From Pseudomonadota bacterium (GTDB lineage Bacteria > Pseudomonadota > Gammaproteobacteria > Steroidobacterales > Steroidobacteraceae), in contig JAKCEJ010000062.1 of the NCBI GenBank assembly GCA_021838065.1, positions 1 through 11,097 of the forward strand: a stretch of DNA of 11,097 nt, written 5' to 3'. The notes beneath the pieces are model-generated. The model made no database searches and was not told the origin of the DNA. It was given only the letters and a program-made list of their open reading frames with translations. The position numbers and the translations under genes are program-made. Positions 5,079 through 11,097 of this stretch are shown one piece after another. How positions within the stretch are numbered: the first letter of the stretch is position 1; each line of letters begins with the position of its first letter.

Positions 5079-5926
5079 TGTCCGGCTTGGCCCAGCGTGG
5101 TCGCCGCCCGCAGGGCGAGGTCCGTCCCCGGATAGCGCTGGGTGACCTTCTTCAGCATGGCACGACCCTCGCGCACCTTTCCCTGGGCGATCAGCGTGTT
5201 GCCGAGATCAAACAGCGCCGCAGCCGCCTTGCCCGAGTCGGGCCACTTCTTCAGCACGGCGCGGAAGCATTTCTCGGCCGCATTGAAGTTCTGGTTCACG
5301 TAATGCGCCTCGCCGAGCCAGTACTCGGCATTCGGCGCGAGCGGGCTCGCCGGATAGGTCTTGAGGAAGCCCTGGAAGCCGCGGATGGCCACCGAGTAGC
5401 TGCCCGCCTTGAGCGCCCCGAACGCCTGCTCGTAGACCGACTGCTGCGTCGGGCTGACCCCGGGCATCATGGCGGCGAGGGAACCCGAGGCCGAAGCGCC
5501 CGACGACCCGCTCGATCCCGCACCCGCCGCGCCGCTTAAGTCGCCGGCCCCACCCGAGCCTGCCGATCCGGCCTGCGCCGCGCTCGCCGCCTGGATGGCC
5601 GCCTCCTGCGCCGCGCTCGCGCGCTCGATCGCGCTCACGCGCTTGTTGAGATCGGCGTAGAGAGCGCGCTGCTGGCGGCTGATGCGCTGATTGCTCTGCT
5701 CCAGATTGTCCAGCCGGCCGCGCAGGCTTCTCACCTGCGCCTGCAGCGACGCCTGCTCCTGGGCGAGCTGCACCAGTCCTCCGCTTGAGACCACACGCTC
5801 GATCTTGCTGACCCGCGTATCGAGGTTGTCGAGCCGTATCTGGGTCGGACTCGGACCGGTGGCGCACCCGCTGAGGAGCGTCACGAACAGCGCCGCAGCC
5901 GGCGCGATCAAGGGCAGAGCACGCAT
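5075..5926 (-). CDS. cpoB: cell division coordinator CpoB (YbgF), probable lipoprotein
   Basis: The 283-residue envelope protein links the Tol-Pal machine to peptidoglycan synthesis at the division site in studied relatives. Order of parts: signal sequence with lipobox LSGC (C21), a coiled-coil trimerisation region (about 28-108, with QIRLDNLDTRVSKIERVV and SLRGRLDNLEQ), a Gly/Ser/Ala linker (about 109-158), and TPR repeats (about 162-280: YEQAFGALKAGSYSVAIRGF, AEYWLGEAHYVNQNFNAAEK, LFDLGNTLIAQGKVREG). E. coli CpoB is a soluble periplasmic protein, so the clean lipobox here is notable. ATG 5926 has AGGAG at ideal spacing. It lies 22 nt after pal and overlaps queE by 4 nt. Confidence 0.93.
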   Translation of the reverse strand: MRALPLIAPAAALFVTLLSGCATGPSPTQIRLDNLDTRVSKIERVVSSGGLVQLAQEQASLQAQVRSLRGRLDNLEQSNQRISRQQRALYADLNKRVSAIERASAAQEAAIQAASAAQAGSAGSGGAGDLSGAAGAGSSGSSGASASGSLAAMMPGVSPTQQSVYEQAFGALKAGSYSVAIRGFQGFLKTYPASPLAPNAEYWLGEAHYVNQNFNAAEKCFRAVLKKWPDSGKAAAALFDLGNTLIAQGKVREGRAMLKKVTQRYPGTDLALRAATTLGQAGQ

Positions 5927-5948
5927 GAGAACTCCTGCGCGGCGGCGG

Positions 5949-6503
5949 TTACTGGGCCGGCTGCGTCGGCGTCAGATAGACGATGTCGACGCGGCGGTTC
6001 TTGGCCCACGCGATGGGGTTGTTCGCCGGGTCCACCGGACGCTCCTCGCCGTAGCTCACCACGGTGATCTGGCTCGGGGAAACCCCCTGCAGGAGCATCG
6101 CCTGGCGAACCGATTCGGCGCGGCGCATGCCGAGGCCGATGTTGTACTCCGGCGAGCCGCGGTCGTCCGTGTTGCCTTCGAGCCGCACGCGCGCGCTCGC
6201 ATGATCGGCGAGATATTTCGCGTGCGCGGCGACGATCTGGATGCCGCGCCCGCGGATCACTGCGCTGTTGAACGCGAAGTGGATGGTACGGTCCGCGAGC
6301 AATCCCTGCTGCGGCCCCGGCACCGACTGCTGATTGCCGAGTGCGCCCTCCCCCGTGTTCGCGCCGGAGCCCGCACCCTGGCTCTCGGCGCCGGCGCCGG
6401 CCGCTCCGGCCGCCGACTGCGAGGCCGGCTTGACCGGCTTGCTCGCACAGGCCGCAAGCCCCAGAGCGGCGGCCAACACCATTACCGTAACAATGCGACG
6501 CAT
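5949..6503 (-). CDS. pal: peptidoglycan-associated lipoprotein Pal
   Basis: The 184-residue outer-membrane lipoprotein binds peptidoglycan and TolB and pulls the outer membrane in at the septum. The signal peptide ends in lipobox LAAC with C19; Ala at +2 fits outer-membrane sorting. A flexible Ala/Gly/Gln-rich tether covers about 20-70. The OmpA-like domain covers about 71-178: IHFAFNSAVI, then GNTDDRGSPEYNIGLGMRRA (111-129) with the diaminopimelate-binding Asp/Arg pair (D113 and R127/R128 region), then YGEERPVDP and KNRRVDIVY. The start is ATG 6503, with GGGAG upstream; the frame stays open further upstream, but that part is out-of-frame tolB sequence. It lies 86 nt after tolB, the largest gap in the tol operon, which contains a hairpin. 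Confidence 0.97.
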   Translation of the reverse strand: MRRIVTVMVLAAALGLAACASKPVKPASQSAAGAAGAGAESQGAGSGANTGEGALGNQQSVPGPQQGLLADRTIHFAFNSAVIRGRGIQIVAAHAKYLADHASARVRLEGNTDDRGSPEYNIGLGMRRAESVRQAMLLQGVSPSQITVVSYGEERPVDPANNPIAWAKNRRVDIVYLTPTQPAQ

Positions 6504-6554
6504 AAGACACCCTCTCCCGTATGGGCCGGATCCCCGGCGCCTGTTGTGACACAC

Positions 6555-6579
6555 GCGCGCAGCCCACACGACTGCGCGC
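6555..6579 (-). other. hairpin in the tolB-pal intercistronic gap
   Basis: GCGCGCAG (6555-6562) and CTGCGCGC (6572-6579) form a perfect 8-bp GC-rich stem with a 9-nt loop just after the tolB stop. No T-run follows on the minus strand. It could set the pal-to-tolB transcript ratio by protecting a processed 3' end; it is not a clear terminator. Confidence 0.45.
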
Positions 6580-6589
6580 TTCTCGAACC

Positions 6590-7915
6590 TTAATGCTGCG
6601 GGAACGGCCCCCATGTCGGGTCCTGAACCGCCCCGTGAGTCGGCTTCAGCGTCATCCCCGTCATCCCGTCGACCGATACCGTGGCGAGTATCGCCCCGCC
6701 GTTCGGGTCTGACCGCTTCGCATAGATGATCGTCGCGCCATTCGGCGCGAAGCTCGGAGTACTGTCGAGCGGGCCCTGCGTGAGCACGCGGAATGCGCCG
6801 CTCTTGAGGTTCTGCACGGCAATGCAGTAGCGCCCGTCGACCTGCGTCACCATGGCAAGGTGCGTGCCGTGCGGCGAGATACGCGGGCTGGCGTTGTAGC
6901 TGTCGGTGAAGGTGATGCGCCGCGGGAAGCTGCCCGAAGCCAGCGACTTGCTGTAGATCTGCGGCGAGCCGGCCCGATCGGAGGTGAAGTAGAGCGAGCG
7001 GCCGTCCGGGGCCCACACCGCCCCGGTATTGATCGCCGGCGTATGCGTGATGCGGGTGAGCTGGCGCGTGTGCAGGTCGAGCACGTAGATCTGCGGGTAG
7101 CCCGACACCCCGCTCAGCGTCAGGGCGAGCTCCTGGCCGTTCGGCGAGAATGACGGCGCGCCGTTCTCCCCGGCGCGCGCCGAGACGCGATAGCGCTGCC
7201 CGGTGCGCACCCGCTGCAGGTACACCGCCGACAGATGGTCCTCGAAGGAGACGTAGGCGAGCCATTTTCCATCCGGCGACCACACCGGGGACATGATGGG
7301 AAAGCGCGACTCGAGAATGAGATGCTGATTGTAGCCATCCGCATCGGCCACCACCAACTGGAAACGCTCTGCTGCGCCCGCCCCGACCACGGCGATGTAG
7401 GCGATGCGGGTATCGAACGCGCCGCGAATGCCCGTGATCGCCTGATAGACCGCATCGCTCACCCGGTGTGCCGCGTTGCGCAGCGCCGCCGCCGTGCCGG
7501 TGAAGCGCTTGCGCACGACGCTCTGTCCAGTGAGCGTATTGAGCAGATTGAAATCGACGGCGAGCTGCCCGCCGCTGAGTGGCACCACGCGTCCGACCAC
7601 CATGTAGTCGACACCGGTCGATTTCCAATCCGGGAACGCCACCTGCGCAGCGTGAGTCGGCGTCGCCGGCATCTGCGAGCGCGCGAGCGCGCTGAAGCGG
7701 CCGCTGCCAACGAGATCATGTTGAATGACACCGGCCACACCGACCGAATCGGAAGGCGCCTCGGCGAAGGGCACGATCGCGATCGGCACCGGGTGGTTCA
7801 CGCCGGAGGTGATCTTGATGGTCAGTTGCGCCTGGGCCGTCGGCAGGCCGCAGGCTGCGAGCAGGGCCGCAATCGCGGTGGTGCGTATCCAAGCAGCTGT
7901 GGGTATGAGTTTCAT
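6590..7915 (-). CDS. tolB: Tol-Pal system periplasmic protein TolB
   Basis: The 441-residue protein shuttles between TolA and Pal in the periplasm. A signal peptide precedes mature QLTIKITSGV (31 on), the strand that binds TolA in relatives. The N-terminal alpha/beta domain (about 31-165) has IAIVPFAE, VDYMVVGRV and VSDAVYQAITG. The C-terminal beta-propeller carries repeated SPDG-like turns: SPVWSPDGKWLAYVSFE (209 on), APSFSPNGQELALTLS (253), GAVWAPDGRSLYFTSDR (298), SPRISPHGTHLAMVTQ (343), TPSFAPNGATIIYAKR (386) and the last strand DPTWGPF. Cleavage is expected at AQA|Q30, but LAAC (19-22) upstream also fits a lipobox. The gene starts 5 nt after tolA with GAGA as a modest ribosome site. Confidence 0.97.
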   Translation of the reverse strand: MKLIPTAAWIRTTAIAALLAACGLPTAQAQLTIKITSGVNHPVPIAIVPFAEAPSDSVGVAGVIQHDLVGSGRFSALARSQMPATPTHAAQVAFPDWKSTGVDYMVVGRVVPLSGGQLAVDFNLLNTLTGQSVVRKRFTGTAAALRNAAHRVSDAVYQAITGIRGAFDTRIAYIAVVGAGAAERFQLVVADADGYNQHLILESRFPIMSPVWSPDGKWLAYVSFEDHLSAVYLQRVRTGQRYRVSARAGENGAPSFSPNGQELALTLSGVSGYPQIYVLDLHTRQLTRITHTPAINTGAVWAPDGRSLYFTSDRAGSPQIYSKSLASGSFPRRITFTDSYNASPRISPHGTHLAMVTQVDGRYCIAVQNLKSGAFRVLTQGPLDSTPSFAPNGATIIYAKRSDPNGGAILATVSVDGMTGMTLKPTHGAVQDPTWGPFPQH

Positions 7916-7920
7916 GGCTC

Positions 7921-8832
7921 TCAGGGTGAATTGGGCGCGAATACGAAGTTCAGTTGTTGGTGATAGAGGTCCGGATCGGGTGGCGGCGGCAGCGGCGAGG
8001 CGCGATAGACCGCCGCCTGGATCGACTCGCGCACCGCCTCATCGCCGTTGCACTGGCCGAGGCTCACGTTGGTCACCGCCCCGCCCGGCACCAGAACCAC
8101 ACGCACCGTACAGCTGAGGTTGGACCGTGCGCTCGGAGGTTTGATCCATGCCGCCTCCACGCGCTGTTTGACCTCGGTCGCCCAGCCGGCCATTGCGGTG
8201 CGCATGTGCGCGTTCGACTGCGCGTCCTCCTGCAGCGCCTGGCGCAACTGCGCGATGCGCTCCGCGCGCGCTTTGGCAGCCCGCTCGGCTGCAAGTTTGC
8301 GCTCCGCGGCCAGCTTCTTCGCCTCCTCGCGCTTGCGCCGCTGCTCGGCCAGCTTGCGCGCTCTCGCCTTCGCCTTCGCCTTCGCCCGGGCCTCGGCTTC
8401 GGCCTTCGCCTTCGCTTGTGCTTTCGCCTCGGCCTTCGCGGTGGCCTGCCCCTGTGCCTTGGCCTCGGCACGCTGTTGCCGCAGGCGCTTCTGCTCGGCC
8501 TGGGCGGCGGCGACCCGCGTGGCCTCCGCCTGCGCTTCCTGCTGGCGCAGCGCGAGCTCCTGCGGGGTTGGCATCGGCGGCCCCTGCGGGACGCTTACCG
8601 GCTGGGGCGGCTGCGGCTTCGGGGCGGGCTTGTGCGCCACGCCGAGCCCTTTGAGGGTATGCGCATCGACCACGGTCGCGTCAATCGAGACCGACCGGGG
8701 AACCGGGCGGTGCTCATAGCGCCACCAGCCGTAGCCGAGCAGCCCGATGATCGTGCCGTGCAGCAGCACGGACATTGCGATCGACAGCCAGCGGTCGCGC
8801 GCAGGCTCCGACGTCTTGTTGCGTCTCGTCAA
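7921..8832 (-). CDS. tolA: Tol-Pal inner-membrane rod protein TolA
   Basis: TolA carries proton-motive force from TolQ/TolR across the periplasm to TolB, Pal and CpoB. The 303 residues show the three expected domains. One transmembrane helix (about 17-37) has the SxxxH face S21-VLL-H25 that contacts TolQ/TolR. A Pro-rich link (67-90) leads into a long Ala/Lys/Glu helix (about 91-205). The C-terminal domain (about 207-303) has AWIKPPSARSNLSCTVRVVL, NVSLGQCNGDEAVRESIQAA and C241/C261 placed for the known disulfide. The start is a TTG at 8832 overlapping the tolR stop (TTGA), so translation is probably coupled; ATG at codon 20 lies inside the membrane helix and is unlikely. The helical domain is encoded by GCC/TTC-type hexamer repeats. 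Confidence 0.95.
   Translation of the reverse strand: MTRRNKTSEPARDRWLSIAMSVLLHGTIIGLLGYGWWRYEHRPVPRSVSIDATVVDAHTLKGLGVAHKPAPKPQPPQPVSVPQGPPMPTPQELALRQQEAQAEATRVAAAQAEQKRLRQQRAEAKAQGQATAKAEAKAQAKAKAEAEARAKAKAKARARKLAEQRRKREEAKKLAAERKLAAERAAKARAERIAQLRQALQEDAQSNAHMRTAMAGWATEVKQRVEAAWIKPPSARSNLSCTVRVVLVPGGAVTNVSLGQCNGDEAVRESIQAAVYRASPLPPPPDPDLYHQQLNFVFAPNSP
8363..8440. repeat. hexamer-rich low-complexity tract in tolA
   Basis: GCCTTC and close variants recur in phase through this stretch and encode AKAKAE-type repeats of TolA domain II on the minus strand. Tandem hexamers allow in-frame length change, so the rod length may vary between strains. Confidence 0.6.
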
Positions 8833-9266
8833 GGGCTCTGCCCGCTTCCCGGCGGCTGCGTGATGAATCCGACCTTGCGCGCGCCGGCATCCTGCAGCAT
8901 GACCATCGCGCGCACGATGACGCCATAAGACACCGCAGTGTCCGCCTTGATCATCACGGGGCGGGTCGGGTCGGCCGCGAGCGCCGCGGAGACCCGTGTG
9001 CCGATCCGGTGCGCGCTGGCCGGCCCGACGGTCGTGCCGTTCACCGACAGGTACAGCGCGCCGTCGCGGGTCACCGACAGCACGAGGGGATTGTTCTGGG
9101 CCGAGGGCAGCGGCTTGGCGGCCGCCTGCGGCAGATTCACCTTCACGCCCTGCGTCAGCAGCGGCGCAGTGATCATGAAGATGATGAGCAGCACCAGCAT
9201 CACGTCGATGTAGGGCACGACGTTGATCTCACCCATCAGCTTGCGCCCCCGCGACACCTGCGCCAT
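8829..9266 (-). CDS. tolR: Tol-Pal motor protein TolR
   Basis: TolR is the ExbD/MotB-like stator partner of TolQ. The 145 residues have a short cytoplasmic start with INVVPYIDVMLVLLIIFM, in which D21 in the single transmembrane helix (about 19-38) is the proton-carrying acid (E. coli Asp23). A periplasmic domain follows: GVKVNLPQAAA, NNPLVLSVTRDGALYLSVNG, PVMIKADTAVSYGVIVRAM and VGFIT. Length is normal. Its ATG lies 9 nt after tolQ; AGGAG overlaps the tolQ TAG and sits 6 nt from the start, a strong ribosome site. It overlaps tolA by 4 nt. Confidence 0.97.
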   Translation of the reverse strand: MAQVSRGRKLMGEINVVPYIDVMLVLLIIFMITAPLLTQGVKVNLPQAAAKPLPSAQNNPLVLSVTRDGALYLSVNGTTVGPASAHRIGTRVSAALAADPTRPVMIKADTAVSYGVIVRAMVMLQDAGARKVGFITQPPGSGQSP

Positions 9267-9275
9267 GCGCCGCTC

Positions 9276-10037
9276 CTAGCGCACCCGGGTGCTCGCCGGC
9301 GCCGCCGGGCCCGGCATGGCGCCGGCCGGCGAGCCGGCGGCGCTCACGGTGGGTGCGGCCGCGATGCCGCGGGTCGCGTGGCGCTGCAGGATGGTCGAGA
9401 ACTCCTCCATGAACGCATCGAAGCGCACCTCGAGCCGCCCGACCTGATCGGCGAAGCGGTTGTAGGCCACCACCGCCGGAATGGCCGCGAACAGTCCGAT
9501 TGCGGTGGTCACGAGCGCCTCTGAGATCCCCGGTGCGACGGAGGCGAGCGTCGCCTGACGCACATCCCCGAGAGAAGAGAAGGCGCTCATGATGCCCCAC
9601 ACGGTGCCGAAGAGGCCGACGTACGGACTGATCGAGCCCACGGTGGCGAGCGTTGCGAGACTGAACTCGAGCCGGTCGATCTCCTTCAGCTGCGCTACGC
9701 GCATCGCGCGGCGGGAGCCCTCGAGCATCAGATCCGGAGAGCCCGCGCCCTGCTGGCGCTGGCGGGCGAACTCGCGAAAGCCCATCTCGAAGATGCTTCC
9801 CATGCCGCTCGCGCCGCCATGCGACTCGATCGCCCGGTACAGCTGCGCAAGGTCGCCGCCGGACCAGAAATTGTTCTCGAACTGATCGGTCTCGCGCCGC
9901 ACCCGCGCCAGCATCAGGCTCTTGCGGAAGATGATCGCCCAGGAGGAGAGCGAGGCCACCAGCAGCAGGCCGATCACGATCTGCACCACGATGCTCGCCT
10001 GGACGACGAGCTGAATCAGCGACAGATTTCCAGTCAT
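9276..10037 (-). CDS. tolQ: Tol-Pal motor protein TolQ
   Basis: TolQ is the ExbB/MotA-like channel subunit of the proton-driven Tol motor in the inner membrane. The 253 residues hold three membrane helices: about 13-35, about 128-152 (LATLATVGSISPYVGLFGTV) and about 172-195 (SEALVTTAIGLFAAIPAVVA). The cytoplasmic loop between the first two, with GSIFEMGFREFARQ and EGSRRAMRVAQ, is typical. The conserved GLFGTVWGIMSAF and AIGLFAAIPAV lines identify the family. An Ala/Pro-rich tail of about 30 residues (224-253) extends past the usual end and is probably disordered. The ATG at 10037 follows ybgC by 22 nt with a GGGGGAG ribosome site somewhat far upstream. Confidence 0.97.
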   Translation of the reverse strand: MTGNLSLIQLVVQASIVVQIVIGLLLVASLSSWAIIFRKSLMLARVRRETDQFENNFWSGGDLAQLYRAIESHGGASGMGSIFEMGFREFARQRQQGAGSPDLMLEGSRRAMRVAQLKEIDRLEFSLATLATVGSISPYVGLFGTVWGIMSAFSSLGDVRQATLASVAPGISEALVTTAIGLFAAIPAVVAYNRFADQVGRLEVRFDAFMEEFSTILQRHATRGIAAAPTVSAAGSPAGAMPGPAAPASTRVR

Positions 10038-10059
10038 GACGTGTGGTCCACTCCCCCGG

Positions 10060-10461
10060 TTACATCAAGGCAGCGCGCAGCGGCTCGGGCAGCTTCGTCG
10101 GCCTGAGCGTACGCGCATCGACGCAGGCGACCCTGACCTCGGCGCTCACCAGCGGCTCGGTCTCGGCCGCGCGCAATATGCGCTGCGCGAAGCGCATGCA
10201 AACCGCGCCGTCGGCCCGCGGCTCGCAAGTGATGATGAGCTCATCGTCGAGGCGCGCCGGCCGGCGGTAATCCACCGAGAGGCTCACGACCGCGAACAGC
10301 ACGCCGGGCTCGCGCGCCATCTCGCGCTGCGAGAAACCCAGCGAGCGCAGCCATTCGGTGCGCGAGCGCTCGAGAAAGCGCAGATAGTTGGCATAATAAA
10401 CGATGCCGCCCCCGTCCGTGTCCTCCCAGTACACCCGCGCCGGCCAGCTGAACTCACTCAT
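10060..10461 (-). CDS. ybgC: acyl-CoA thioesterase YbgC (4HBT hotdog fold)
   Basis: The 133-residue hotdog-fold enzyme hydrolyses acyl-CoA thioesters in the cytosol and is a constant companion of the tol genes, although not needed for the motor itself in E. coli. VYWEDTDGGGIVYYANYLRF (10-29) holds the catalytic Asp (D16, matching D18 of E. coli) and the helix that covers the active site. YRRPARLDDELIITCE and MRFAQRILRA are the following strands, and VRVACVDARTLRPTKLPEPL closes the fold. Its ATG overlaps the ruvB stop by 4 nt (ATGA), giving translational coupling. Confidence 0.96.
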   Translation of the reverse strand: MSEFSWPARVYWEDTDGGGIVYYANYLRFLERSRTEWLRSLGFSQREMAREPGVLFAVVSLSVDYRRPARLDDELIITCEPRADGAVCMRFAQRILRAAETEPLVSAEVRVACVDARTLRPTKLPEPLRAALM

Positions 10462-11097
10462 GCATTGTCCTCAAAGAGCGGCAGCGGCCCGGCGAGCTGC
10501 TCCGGGGGCGTACGGCCGAAGTGCTCGTAGGCGGCCCGCGTGGCCATGCGGCCGCGCGCGGTGCGCACCAGAAAGCCCTGCTGGATCAGAAACGGTTCGA
10601 TCACATCCTCCAGCGTGTCGCGCTCTTCCCCGACCGCCGCGGCGATGCTGTCGATGCCCACCGGACCGCCGTCGAACTTGTCGATGACGGTGGTGAGAAG
10701 CTTCCGATCGAGGGTATCGAACCCCTGCGGATCGACCTCCAGCAAATCGAGCGCCGCTTCGGCCACGGCCGCGACGATACGCCCGTCAGCCTTAACCTGA
10801 GCGTAATCGCGCACCCGGCGCAGCAGCCGGTTGGCGATGCGGGGGGTGCCGCGGGCACGCTGGGCGATGCGGCGCGCGCCCGGCTCATCGATCGGCACGG
10901 TGAGGATGGACGCCGATCGGCGCACGATGTGCTCAAGGTCATCGGTCCCATAGAACTCCAGGCGCTGCACGATGCCGAACCGGTCGCGCAACGGCGACGT
11001 CAGCAGCCCGGCGCGCGTGGTGGCGCCGACGAGGGTGAAGGGCGGCAGGTTCAGCTTGATCGAGCGGGCCGCGGGGCCCTCCCCGATCATGATGTCG
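10458..11097 (-). CDS. ruvB: Holliday junction branch-migration ATPase RuvB (3' part)
   Basis: RuvB is the hexameric AAA+ motor that drives branch migration with RuvA. The window holds its C-terminal 212 residues; the start and Walker A/B motifs lie beyond the right edge. Visible parts are DIMIGEGPAARSIKLNLPPF, the sensor-1 strand VGATTRAGLLTSPLRDRFGI with the arginine finger in SPLRDRFG, the sensor-2 helix GTPRIANRLLRRVRD, and the C-terminal winged helix FDGGPVGIDSIAAAVGEE to LIQQGFLVRTARGR, which binds DNA. The frame is intact to the TGA at 10458. A ruvB-ybgC-tol order is common in gammaproteobacteria such as Pseudomonas. Confidence 0.97.
   Translation of the reverse strand, partial: DIMIGEGPAARSIKLNLPPFTLVGATTRAGLLTSPLRDRFGIVQRLEFYGTDDLEHIVRRSASILTVPIDEPGARRIAQRARGTPRIANRLLRRVRDYAQVKADGRIVAAVAEAALDLLEVDPQGFDTLDRKLLTTVIDKFDGGPVGIDSIAAAVGEERDTLEDVIEPFLIQQGFLVRTARGRMATRAAYEHFGRTPPEQLAGPLPLFEDNA

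Noticed and set aside
3608..5135. Plus-strand frames of about 330 and 285 residues opposite queC and queE
   Set aside because: Arg/Ala-rich antisense shadows; the minus-strand genes carry all family motifs.
6504..7628. A 559-residue frame that would fuse upstream sequence to Pal
   Set aside because: The upstream part is tolB read out of frame; Pal has its own ATG, ribosome site, signal peptide and lipobox at 6503.
7954..8928. Long plus-strand frames opposite tolA and tolR
   Set aside because: Leu/Arg or Ala/Ser-rich shadows of the GC-rich repeat coding on the other strand; no domain or start signal.
1..11097. CRISPR array, insertion sequence or rRNA
   Set aside because: No regularly spaced repeats, no transposase or terminal inverted repeats, and no rRNA-like sequence were seen.

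Overview
The window looks like a high-GC gammaproteobacterial chromosome, perhaps near the Xanthomonadales/Nevskiales. That placement is inferred from gene order, base composition and the look of the proteins, not from a search. The right two thirds is a conserved core block on the minus strand: ruvB (3' part) - ybgC - tolQ - tolR - tolA - tolB - pal - cpoB - queE - queC - tRNA-Lys(UUU). Its genes are packed with 4-nt overlaps or short gaps. Together they encode the Tol-Pal machine: an inner-membrane TolQ/TolR motor, the TolA trans-periplasmic rod, TolB, the Pal lipoprotein and the CpoB coordinator, with the usual YbgC thioesterase. Two steps of preQ0 (queuosine precursor) synthesis follow. 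The Holliday-junction helicase subunit RuvB leads the block.

From 1741 to 3571 lies a small, decayed integrative element in the 3' end of tRNA-Lys. A 44-bp exact copy of the tRNA 3' half (1741-1784) matches 3528-3571 inside the intact tRNA and marks the two att ends. Inside are a tyrosine-integrase pseudogene (in-frame amber codon, no catalytic domain), an apparently intact HigB2/HigA2-type toxin-antitoxin pair with a promoter and a perfect 19-bp palindromic operator over its -10 box, and the N-terminal piece of a second, unrelated HigA-family antitoxin. Phased TGCAC repeats near both ends may be old integrase arm-binding sites. The toxin-antitoxin pair is the only part of the element that looks functional.

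Left of the element, on the plus strand, are the last 62 codons of an unidentified protein ending in a membrane helix, then a secreted GH18 chitinase-like hydrolase whose 3' end carries strong hairpins and faces the element and the tRNA.

I did not find a clearly new multi-gene system. The points most worth a second look are the shrunken tRNA-Lys island with its near-leaderless TA promoter and operator, the orphan antitoxin fragment, the phased repeats, and possible lipoboxes in CpoB and TolB.
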